A stretch of 64,000 bases of DNA from positions 652,344 to 716,343 of the forward strand of contig NZ_HE978566.1 in assembly GCF_000311825.1 (NCBI RefSeq), in the 5' to 3' direction. This document shows positions 58,156 through 64,000 of this stretch, piece after piece. Below the pieces are notes generated by a model. It had not been told where the DNA came from. It saw only the letters and a list, made by a program, of their open reading frames with translations, and made no database searches. A program made the translations under genes and the position numbers. How positions within the stretch are numbered: position 1 is the first letter of the stretch; each line of letters begins with the position of its first letter. This DNA is from Peptoniphilus grossensis ph5 (GTDB lineage: Bacteria; Bacillota; Clostridia; Tissierellales; Peptoniphilaceae).

Positions 58156-60450
58156 TCACCCCGCATTGAATTGCATTTCTAGCTGTCTTGCTATCTTGTT
58201 TGATACGTTTTGTGCCATAGCTTCCTCGTCTATGCTGCTGTCGACATTTCCTGTGAAGGAGTTATTGATTTCAACCTTGAAGTCCTTACTTAGACTTGTA
58301 ATGGCTCTTTGTTCCATTAGGTCTCTCAAACTTGTTAGGTCGTTGTTTCTCCATGCTGTATTATCCTTTATCCCTTTGGTGTTGTCCGCTATCTTGTCTA
58401 GCTTTGAACCCTTACTTCCTAGGCTCTTTTCAAGTTCTCCACCGTTTCCCCCTGGAAGGTTGTTTAGCATTTTTTCTATGTCGACTTGGTTATCCGACTT
58501 GTCTTTAGCATTCTTTTTGTCTAGAGCCTTGCTCTTAGCTATTGCTATGTCCGCTTCTCTTCTCATCTTGTTTTGTGAGAATTGGCTTCGCATATCTTGT
58601 ATATGTTTTTCGTTACTTGCCTTTAGTTCTTCCAACTGTTTTTGAGCCGCTTTAGTAGATGCAGTATCAGCTGCGTTCTTTCTATCACGTTCCGCCTGGT
58701 TCTTGGCCATTATTTCCTCGTTGGTACTTACTTCGAGTGTTGGAAGTGTTTTTCCTACAAGTCCTAAAAGGCCGTTTAGTCCGTTTATAAAATCGTTAAT
58801 CATGATTTTGAAATTGTTCATGAGGATTTGGATTCCGTTGACTATGTGCATTTGGAGCCCATTCCAAGCTACTTGGATTGCATCAAATGCTGACATGAAT
58901 GCTATGTTCATTGTTGCACTTGCTATTTGAGCTTGGTTGCCCATTACTGCACATCCCACTTGGACCTTTTCCCAAAGGCCTATAAAGAAATCTTGAACTA
59001 AAAGCCAGGCTACTGCCAATCCTCCAACCTTTTCTATAAGCATTTTAACAACAGTAATAATAAGAACTATTAGTGATGCTGCAAACATTAAGACCAAGCC
59101 TATTGGGTTTGCGGCTATAGTTCCGTTTAAAATTATCATGGCTAAGGTCAAAACTGTCACTGCTCCACTTACTGCTAGTATGGCTTTGTTGAGTGCATCG
59201 GCTCCGTCCTTTGCCAAACCTAAATACTCCAAAGCTTCCTTTAAAATAGCTGTAAAGGCGACTATTCCCACCACGGCCAATGCGTATGGGTTTGTTGCCA
59301 AAGACTTCATCATCTCTACATTTGTTTTAGTCAAGATTTTAGTTTGTAGTATCCAGATTCCGTAGGCTGTGGCTATACTTAAAACAATTGGTCTTATTAG
59401 TGCCCCGTACTCAATGATAAAGTTAAACCCTGTAATAGCTGTGTTTACTGTTTGCCCTATTACTTCTCCTAGTATACTGCCTGCATTTTTTGCGTTGGCT
59501 ACAAAAGTTTGGAACTGCTCGGCATTTAAAAACTGGCTGAAACTTTCGAAGGCTGGTCTTAAACCCATTAAAAATGAGTTTCCTATTTCCGTTGTTATCC
59601 TTCCAAAAGTTTTCGGCATCTCGTTGTATGCCCCTTCTATTTTTGCTTTGTTTTCCAGTATGGCCCTTACTACAATGTCAGAAGTTACTAGTCCTTCTTC
59701 GGCTGCACTTTTGATACTTCCTGTGGCTATCCCCATCTGCTCTTCTATCATTCTTGCTATTTGAGGAGTATTTTGTAAAATAGCGTTTAAGTCTTGGCCC
59801 CTTAAAACTCCACTTGCTAGTGCTTGGGTCAAGTTGTACATTACAGATTCTGCTGCCATACCTTCTGTTCCTGCTATTGCAAACTGTTTATTTAATAGCG
59901 TTGAGAACTCTAGGATTGTTTGGTTTGAGTTGCCAAAAGCATTCCCCGCCTGCATCGCTAGCTTTGTAAAGTTATCGACCATTGCGGTGTAGCCTGCTCC
60001 AGATTCCTGGGCCTTTTGATAGATTGCATCTTGAAGCTGCAAAGTTTGAGCTGCTCCTCCACTAATCATATCTAGCCTTGCTTTTATATTTGAGAACTCG
60101 TCGGCTGCACCTACAAAGGCTTTTATTCCTCTTAGGCCTGCGTAGGTAGCTACAAATGTTTTTAACATTCTTGTAGCATTTCCTAAAAACTCGGGACTTT
60201 TTCTTACTTCCTTGTTGTAGTTTTCATGTTGTCGTCTAGCTTCTTCCGCCTTTTCAGTCATTTGCTTTATGCCTGTTCCTGCTTGTTGAAATAGACCTTG
60301 GGCTGATTCAAGAGCTTCTAAGTTTATCATGTTCTTAGTAGCTCCTTCTGTCTTTTTGGCTTCCGCTACTAACATATCAAGTCCACTTACTACGCTTTGT
60401 AAAACAGGAGTTACCTGGTTGTACATCATTATTGTTGTTTCTAAGCTCAT
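58156..60450 (-). CDS. Tape measure protein
   Basis: A 764-residue protein. The N-terminal third holds the tape-measure domain (GLRGIKAFVGAADEFSNIKARLDMISGGAAQTLQLQDAIYQKAQESGAGY...LNKQFAIAGTEGMAAESVMYNLTQALASGVLRGQDLNAILQNTPQIARMIEEQMGI). Several hydrophobic helices follow (about 360-480), then coiled coil. Length sets the tail tube: at about 0.15 nm per residue this would give roughly 100 nm (family rule, not measured). Confidence 0.95.
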   Translation of the reverse strand: MSLETTIMMYNQVTPVLQSVVSGLDMLVAEAKKTEGATKNMINLEALESAQGLFQQAGTGIKQMTEKAEEARRQHENYNKEVRKSPEFLGNATRMLKTFVATYAGLRGIKAFVGAADEFSNIKARLDMISGGAAQTLQLQDAIYQKAQESGAGYTAMVDNFTKLAMQAGNAFGNSNQTILEFSTLLNKQFAIAGTEGMAAESVMYNLTQALASGVLRGQDLNAILQNTPQIARMIEEQMGIATGSIKSAAEEGLVTSDIVVRAILENKAKIEGAYNEMPKTFGRITTEIGNSFLMGLRPAFESFSQFLNAEQFQTFVANAKNAGSILGEVIGQTVNTAITGFNFIIEYGALIRPIVLSIATAYGIWILQTKILTKTNVEMMKSLATNPYALAVVGIVAFTAILKEALEYLGLAKDGADALNKAILAVSGAVTVLTLAMIILNGTIAANPIGLVLMFAASLIVLIITVVKMLIEKVGGLAVAWLLVQDFFIGLWEKVQVGCAVMGNQAQIASATMNIAFMSAFDAIQVAWNGLQMHIVNGIQILMNNFKIMINDFINGLNGLLGLVGKTLPTLEVSTNEEIMAKNQAERDRKNAADTASTKAAQKQLEELKASNEKHIQDMRSQFSQNKMRREADIAIAKSKALDKKNAKDKSDNQVDIEKMLNNLPGGNGGELEKSLGSKGSKLDKIADNTKGIKDNTAWRNNDLTSLRDLMEQRAITSLSKDFKVEINNSFTGNVDSSIDEEAMAQNVSNKIARQLEMQFNAG

Positions 60451-60462
60451 CTTCTCACCCCT

Positions 60463-60648
60463 TTATCTGACTTTGCTTTTAAGTCTTTTTTGTACTTCTT
60501 TGTCGTCCTCGTACTTGCAGGATAGCATTGCAATATAAAAGGACTGTTTCCCAACAGTCCATGATAAAAACTCCTCGGGCCTTATGTTGCCCTTGGTTTC
60601 CCAAAATATCACATATGCTTGGGAGGTTAGCAAGTCCTCCCTTATTAG
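60463..60648 (-). CDS. Frameshift extension of the tail chaperone (-1 frame)
   Basis: A 61-codon open frame with no good start of its own (a TTG only 2 bases past GGGAGG). It is in the -1 frame relative to the chaperone gene and begins at its stop. It encodes LIREDLLTSQAYVIFWETKG..., then PEEFLSWTVGKQSFYIAMLSCKYEDDKEVQKRLKSKVR. Reached by a slip at A AAA AAC it gives a 200-residue fusion, equivalent to gpGT of lambda-like phages, that guides tube assembly around the tape measure. Confidence 0.82.
   Translation of the reverse strand, partial: LIREDLLTSQAYVIFWETKGNIRPEEFLSWTVGKQSFYIAMLSCKYEDDKEVQKRLKSKVR
60541..60560 (-). terminator. Terminator-like hairpin inside the frameshift extension
   Basis: GGACTGTT / AACAGTCC, 8-bp stem with a 4-base loop, followed by TTTTATATT on the minus strand. 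It lies inside the coding sequence between chaperone and tape measure and could lower transcription of downstream genes, or be active only when ribosomes are absent. Confidence 0.4.
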
Positions 60649-60654
60649 TTTTTT
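60625..60654 (-). promoter_or_regulatory. Programmed -1 frameshift signal
   Basis: In-frame heptamer A AAA AAC (60648-60654) is followed at once by TAA TAA and then by a perfect 6-bp GC-rich stem, GGGAGG / CCTCCC (9-base loop), starting 6 bases after the heptamer. This is the standard arrangement of slip site, spacer and stimulator. Confidence 0.85.
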
Positions 60655-61064
60655 GCTTTCTTGATTAGCTCTTTGTAGTCGGCTACTAGTCCTTGCTCTC
60701 TTACGAGTTTATCTCCTAGTTTTTCGTACTCTCTTCCTTCCAACATTGCATTTAAAAGTTGACCGGCACTTGAAGCCTTATAGTTATCTTGTAGTGCTTT
60801 GTCGTTTAGATTTGGGAAGATGATACTTCTTAGGATAGTTTCTCTTGCCATCTTTGATGTGGTTACTTTGATGTTTCCGTTCTTATCTGTTTCATATCCT
60901 TTTTCTTTTAACTCAGCGATTTCTTTGGCTTCTAAAAGTCTAAAAACAAAAGGAATAGGATTCCCTTCTTTGTCTTTAAATCTATCGCTGGCTTGGATTT
61001 CGATTTCAGTTCTTTTTGCTTCTACATTTTCTCTAAAAAATACATTTAGGTTGTTTCTATCCAT
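60645..61064 (-). CDS. Tail assembly chaperone (XkdN-like)
   Basis: A 139-residue protein: MDRNNLNVFFRENVEAKRTEIEIQASDRFKDKEGNPIPFVFRLLEAKEIAELKEKG, then TILRSIIFPNLNDKALQDNY and MLEGREYEKLGDKLV. It matches the XkdN/phage tail-assembly chaperone. I use ATG 61064 behind GGAG; an earlier in-frame ATG (61133) lies inside the tube gene. It ends with KKAKN at a -1 slip site that extends it into a second frame. Confidence 0.88.
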   Translation of the reverse strand: MDRNNLNVFFRENVEAKRTEIEIQASDRFKDKEGNPIPFVFRLLEAKEIAELKEKGYETDKNGNIKVTTSKMARETILRSIIFPNLNDKALQDNYKASSAGQLLNAMLEGREYEKLGDKLVREQGLVADYKELIKKAKN

Positions 61065-61068
61065 TTTC

Positions 61069-61515
61069 TTATCTCTCCTCAAAGTTTTCAAAAGTTCCAG
61101 AGATGTCTTCTTCAAGTTCAGAAGCTTCGACATCTAGTTGGAAAATCGTTGTAGTTTCTAGGTAGCAATTCTTTAGAATTACTGTGTCACTTCCCTGTGC
61201 AAAGTTAGGATCATCTTGCGTTAGTATAATGTCGATTGGTGTTTCTTTTCTTTCGTGCATATATCTTTTGGCGATTTTTCTAAAAGCCTTTGTGTGGGAA
61301 TACATTGTTGCTTCCCAAGTTCCTTTGGCATCTCCGCCTGTTGATAGGTTTATTGGTGTACCTAGTCTTGGTATGTCCGTCCTATCGATATCCACTTTAG
61401 CAGTAATGTTCTTCAAAAAGAATAAGGTTACCCTTTCTCCCTCGATGTCCGCTACTGCTTCTCCAAATCGACCGTTTATCAAGTCTTCTCTTTCGAGAAA
61501 TTTTTCTAGTGCCAT
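61069..61515 (-). CDS. Tail tube protein (XkdM-like)
   Basis: A 148-residue tube subunit: FLEREDLINGRFGEAVADIEGERVTLFFLKNITAKVDIDRTDIPRLG, GTWEATMYSHTKAFRKIAKRYM, and ATTIFQLDVEASELEEDISGTFENFE at the end are the usual XkdM features. It stands between sheath and chaperone. Confidence 0.93.
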   Translation of the reverse strand: MALEKFLEREDLINGRFGEAVADIEGERVTLFFLKNITAKVDIDRTDIPRLGTPINLSTGGDAKGTWEATMYSHTKAFRKIAKRYMHERKETPIDIILTQDDPNFAQGSDTVILKNCYLETTTIFQLDVEASELEEDISGTFENFEER

Positions 61516-61528
61516 TTGCTGCTCCTCC

Positions 61529-62860
61529 TTATTCTACGATTACTGATAGATATAGTTTCTTCATTGCTAAAACAGGGCAAACTGCAAACTCAGCATAAAC
61601 TGCATCCTTGTCTTCCCCAAAGTCCACGATTATGTCCTCCGCTTCAAAGTTCCTTATAGCTCTAATATTTTGTAGCTTGTTTGCGTGGTTTGTGAAGTCG
61701 TTCCACAAGATGCTTTGACCTGTCTTGTCGTTTAGTTCCTTGTCTAAAAATTCAGTGTTGAAAATTGTTGACCAGTCGTTGGCGATTTGATGAATAACTC
61801 TTATAATTTGGTTCTTGCTGAAGTCTTTGTTCTTTGACTTTGAGAATTCTGTTAGTGAGTTTATGTCGTCTAGGACTCTTACTTCGTTGTCTACTTCGTG
61901 GAACACGAATTCTCCATTTCTTAGTGCTGCGATTTGGTCTCTTGCCTTGTTGATTGGTTTTAGTTTTAGTTCTCCGTCGTAGATGTCGTTGCCAACTGTC
62001 CTATTAATTTCGCAGCCTGCTTCTGCTCCTGCTACCCAGTAGACTATGTCGCTTGGTAACTTTGATCCTTCTGCAGGTGTTGTTACGTTGATAATTAATT
62101 CTGAGTTTTTCTTGAAGTTATAAACTACCCCTTGTAGGTATGCCCCTTCTTGGTTTACTCTTCTTTCAACGTATGAGCAGTATAATTTCTTTACTCCTTC
62201 GTCGTTTCCTGCGTAAGCTATAACGTTAATATATTTACTTTCGATAAGGTCTAAAAACTTTTGGTGTTCTCCTACTGTTTCTTCCCCGTCTACTCCATTT
62301 GTTAGCTTGTAGATTCCTATGTTTGTTTCTTTTGCAAACTTAGAAATGTTGAACTTGATGTATGGGTTTTCTTTGTTGAACTTTTCAATCGCTTCTTTTG
62401 TGTTGTCGATTGTTTCAAGTAATGCCTTAAAAGTTCCAATCCTTAACTCGATTTCTATCTTGTTTTCGTCGTCGATTGAAACTGAGGTTCTTACTGTGAA
62501 GTCATTTCCTTTTGTTCCTGTGCACTTGGCTTCAATAAAATCATTTTTAGCCTTTTGGCCATCTGCGTTTAGTCTATAAACATATACTGTCTTTGCGTGT
62601 AGGAGTGCTTCCCTTAAAGGCATTAGTTCCTCGTCCGTATATTGGTGTCCAAATAGAGCTAGTGAGTCTTTTTGTAGGTCAGCTGCTTCTACTGTGATAA
62701 TTTTTTCCGCTGCTCCCCAGTCTAGGTTTATCGCTACTGCTAGGAACCCTCTTTCTCCAAAGATATTGGAAGGTCTAGCCTTTGATGTAAAAGATACATA
62801 AGTTCCGCCCAATTCTTTGTTTTGAATTGGTGGGTTCCAAGTTCCACCACCGTATGCCAT
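61529..62860 (-). CDS. Tail sheath protein (XkdK-like)
   Basis: A 443-residue sheath subunit, the normal size. MAYGGGTWNPPIQNKELGGTYVSFTSKARPSNIFGERGFLAVAINLDWG at the N-terminus, GHQYTDEELMPLREALLHAKTVYVYRLNADG, and the C-terminal domain with WSTIFNTEFLDKELNDKTGQSILWNDF. It proves that the phage has a contractile tail. The start overlaps the previous stop by one base (TAATG). Confidence 0.95.
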   Translation of the reverse strand: MAYGGGTWNPPIQNKELGGTYVSFTSKARPSNIFGERGFLAVAINLDWGAAEKIITVEAADLQKDSLALFGHQYTDEELMPLREALLHAKTVYVYRLNADGQKAKNDFIEAKCTGTKGNDFTVRTSVSIDDENKIEIELRIGTFKALLETIDNTKEAIEKFNKENPYIKFNISKFAKETNIGIYKLTNGVDGEETVGEHQKFLDLIESKYINVIAYAGNDEGVKKLYCSYVERRVNQEGAYLQGVVYNFKKNSELIINVTTPAEGSKLPSDIVYWVAGAEAGCEINRTVGNDIYDGELKLKPINKARDQIAALRNGEFVFHEVDNEVRVLDDINSLTEFSKSKNKDFSKNQIIRVIHQIANDWSTIFNTEFLDKELNDKTGQSILWNDFTNHANKLQNIRAIRNFEAEDIIVDFGEDKDAVYAEFAVCPVLAMKKLYLSVIVE

Positions 62861-63051
62861 TATTTAACCACCTTTCTATTTAAAAAATCATTTAATAATT
62901 TTTCTGCTTCTTCTTTCGTGTATTCTTTTCCGTCTTCCAAAACAACATATAATGCATCTAGACTTCCAATTGGTTCTTTAGCATTTAGGAATTGTTCTTT
63001 AGTGAATTTAACATCCGCAGTTACTTTAACATCCGCTTGTTTTGTTTCCAT
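62860..63051 (-). CDS. Small phage protein before the sheath gene
   Basis: A 63-residue acidic protein (VKFTKEQFLNAKEPIGSLDALYVVLEDGKEYTKEEAEKLLNDFLNRKVVK). It overlaps the upstream gene by 26 bases and has GGAG 7 bases before its ATG. Small proteins of unknown function are common at this place in PBSX-like phages. Confidence 0.8.
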   Translation of the reverse strand: METKQADVKVTADVKFTKEQFLNAKEPIGSLDALYVVLEDGKEYTKEEAEKLLNDFLNRKVVK

Positions 63052-63661
63052 CGTGTTTCTCCAATCTTTTTAAATTTTCTATATCTCTATCTTTTATCTT
63101 TTGGTTTGCTTCCGCTATTCGTTGGTCCTCTAGTTCCTGGTCTACTTTTCTCTGGCCCTTTTTATAAGTGTCTCTGAATACTCTTTTACTTAGGTTCTTC
63201 CTGTAGTTGTCGTTGCTTTGGTCTTCAGAATTTCCTTGCCTTTTTGTAGTTATGTTTTCGTCCAGGTGCTTCATGATGTTTTGGTCTTTTTCCTTTTCTA
63301 GCAGCACCTTGTATCTGGCTGTTATAACAATATCCCCGTCTACTATTTTGCCGCTTACTTCCGTAGCGGTAACTCCAATTTGCTTTAGCTGGATTTGCTC
63401 CAAAATAAATAAAAGGTCGAGCTTTATTTCCTCAAGGTTGTATCTGTCCTTGTCGTCAGAAATATAAACCACATTAATCACGTTATCGGTCAAAAAGAAA
63501 TCATACAGCTGCCTTAATAATTGGGTTTCAACTGTAAAAATAAAAAAACAAGGAGTTCTTATTCCTTCCGGACTGATTCCTTGTTTACCTATCCTTGTTT
63601 CCTTCTTGACGTTTGGGTAGTGCTCGTCTAGTTTGTTGATTATGCCTTGTAGTAAATTCAT
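63026..63661 (-). CDS. Phage tail terminator-like protein (DUF6838/XkdJ position)
   Basis: A 211-residue protein: LLQGIINKLDEHYPNVKKETRIGKQGISPEGIRTPCFFIF, VINVVYISDDKDRYNLEEIKLDLLFILEQIQL. It looks like tail-terminator/neck proteins in this slot. The last 70 residues are a charged coil (QRKVDQELEDQRIAEANQKIKDRDIENLKRLEKH). I use ATG 63661; a GTG at 63670 overlapping the previous stop is possible. Confidence 0.78.
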   Translation of the reverse strand: MNLLQGIINKLDEHYPNVKKETRIGKQGISPEGIRTPCFFIFTVETQLLRQLYDFFLTDNVINVVYISDDKDRYNLEEIKLDLLFILEQIQLKQIGVTATEVSGKIVDGDIVITARYKVLLEKEKDQNIMKHLDENITTKRQGNSEDQSNDNYRKNLSKRVFRDTYKKGQRKVDQELEDQRIAEANQKIKDRDIENLKRLEKHDGNKTSGC

Positions 63662-63666
63662 AATTA

Positions 63667-64000
63667 TCACTCAAATAATAAGCCTTCGTATTTGTCTAGG
63701 TGCTTCTGAATAATTTTATCCATGGTTTTTTCCATTTCTTTTTCCGATATAGTCATCATGAAGACTCCTTCCTTCCAGCCTATTGTTGCTCCGCCTGCTA
63801 CTATCCTGTGCCCATATTCAACGTAGGGAGCATATTCTGTTGGGTTTAAAATCTCGATTTGATATCCTGTGCTGGTCTTTTTTGCTCTAGAAATATCCCA
63901 GGACAATCTTAGGTTCCCTGTATCGACTGGTGTCCTCTTTGTAATCTTTCTTAGAGTCCTTAGTGCTATATCCTCTATGGCTTCTTCCATGATTTTGTCT
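63667..64000 (-). CDS. HK97 gp10-like phage protein (possibly partial)
   Basis: An open frame with an ATG at 63990 gives 107 residues (MEEAIEDIALRTLRKITKRTPVDTGNLRLSWDISRAKK, then NPTEYAPYVEYGHRI), the core of HK97-gp10/XkdI-like tail completion proteins. The frame stays open upstream to the right edge and family members are usually 130-150 residues, so the true start is probably outside the window. Confidence 0.82.
   Translation of the reverse strand, partial: DKIMEEAIEDIALRTLRKITKRTPVDTGNLRLSWDISRAKKTSTGYQIEILNPTEYAPYVEYGHRIVAGGATIGWKEGVFMMTISEKEMEKTMDKIIQKHLDKYEGLLFE

Larger units (their letters stand above)
45257..64000. mobile_element. Prophage, PBSX/XkdX-type myovirus (right end outside window)
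   Basis: From just after tRNA-Phe to the right edge, almost all genes are phage-like and on the minus strand. The tail sheath, tube, chaperone, tape measure, XkdP/Q/R/S/T/U-like baseplate, fibres, XhlA-like, endolysin and holin stand in the conserved order of contractile-tail phages. Head, packaging, replication and integration genes must lie beyond 64000. The exact left junction cannot be fixed because the other attachment site is not visible. No disrupted structural gene is seen in the 17 kb present, so it may be an active phage or a tailocin-like remnant. Confidence 0.9.

Noticed and set aside
58106..58645. A 179-codon plus-strand open frame
   Set aside because: Antisense to the tape measure gene; Ser/Leu-rich composition of a shadow frame and no start signals.

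Overview
The window is about 45 kb of chromosome from a low-GC, AT-rich Gram-positive anaerobe, followed by about 19 kb of an integrated phage. Gene content points to the Tissierellia/Peptoniphilaceae group (Peptoniphilus-like). This is an inference from lipoproteins with short lipoboxes, TTG starts with strong GGAGG sites, a 2[4Fe-4S] ferredoxin, a giant 2-hydroxyacyl-CoA dehydratase activator-type protein, and TRAP and DUF3798 transport genes. No 16S gene is present to confirm it.

Layout, chromosomal part: (1) 1-2150, a DUF3798 lipoprotein followed by a partial sugar-type ABC ATPase. (2) 2.7-7.9 kb, a TRAP transporter (dctP-Q-M) in an operon with an omega-amidase-like nitrilase and a DUF2848 protein, headed by a near-consensus promoter. 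A GntR-type operator sits on its start point and the gntR gene is next door. (3) 8.2-14.7 kb, DUF1275 and the purine operon purC-E-M-N-H-D under a ykkC-family (probably PRPP) riboswitch; purF is absent from the operon. (4) 14.9-18 kb, ppx-ppk. (5) 18.1-21.8 kb, an M16C metalloprotease and suhB. (6) 21.9-23.4 kb, a divergent gene resembling a decayed oleate hydratase. (7) 23.4-26.5 kb, nitroreductase-tsaE-tsaB-rimI-tsaD (t6A synthesis). (8) 26.5-30 kb, two lipoproteins and xpt. (9) 30-36 kb, cca-glmM-degV-xpaC-telA. (10) 36-37.5 kb, a lipoprotein and a copper-amine-oxidase-like stalk protein. (11) 37.6-44.8 kb, the activase, a ferredoxin and a Cd/Zn P-type ATPase. (12) 45.0-45.26 kb, tRNA-Ser, tRNA-CAU and tRNA-Phe.

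The prophage starts just after tRNA-Phe and runs past the right edge. Its late operon reads right to left: tail completion, sheath, tube, a tail chaperone with a -1 frameshift site, tape measure, XkdP/Q/R/S/T/U-like baseplate, fibres, small XkdX/CD1375-type proteins, XhlA-like, a two-domain endolysin and a holin. This is PBSX/XkdX-type contractile (myovirus) organisation. Between holin and tRNA lies an accessory locus of small genes on both strands, governed by three copies of one palindrome (core ACCTTATAAGGT) placed on divergent promoters. It contains a 21-bp perfect hairpin but no visible integrase gene.

Best candidates for new biology: the palindrome-controlled small-gene locus (45.4-46.5 kb), the nitrilase/DUF2848/TRAP uptake operon, the decayed oleate-hydratase-like protein, the textbook -1 frameshift cassette, and the DUF3160 lipoprotein pair with a possibly leaderless mRNA.
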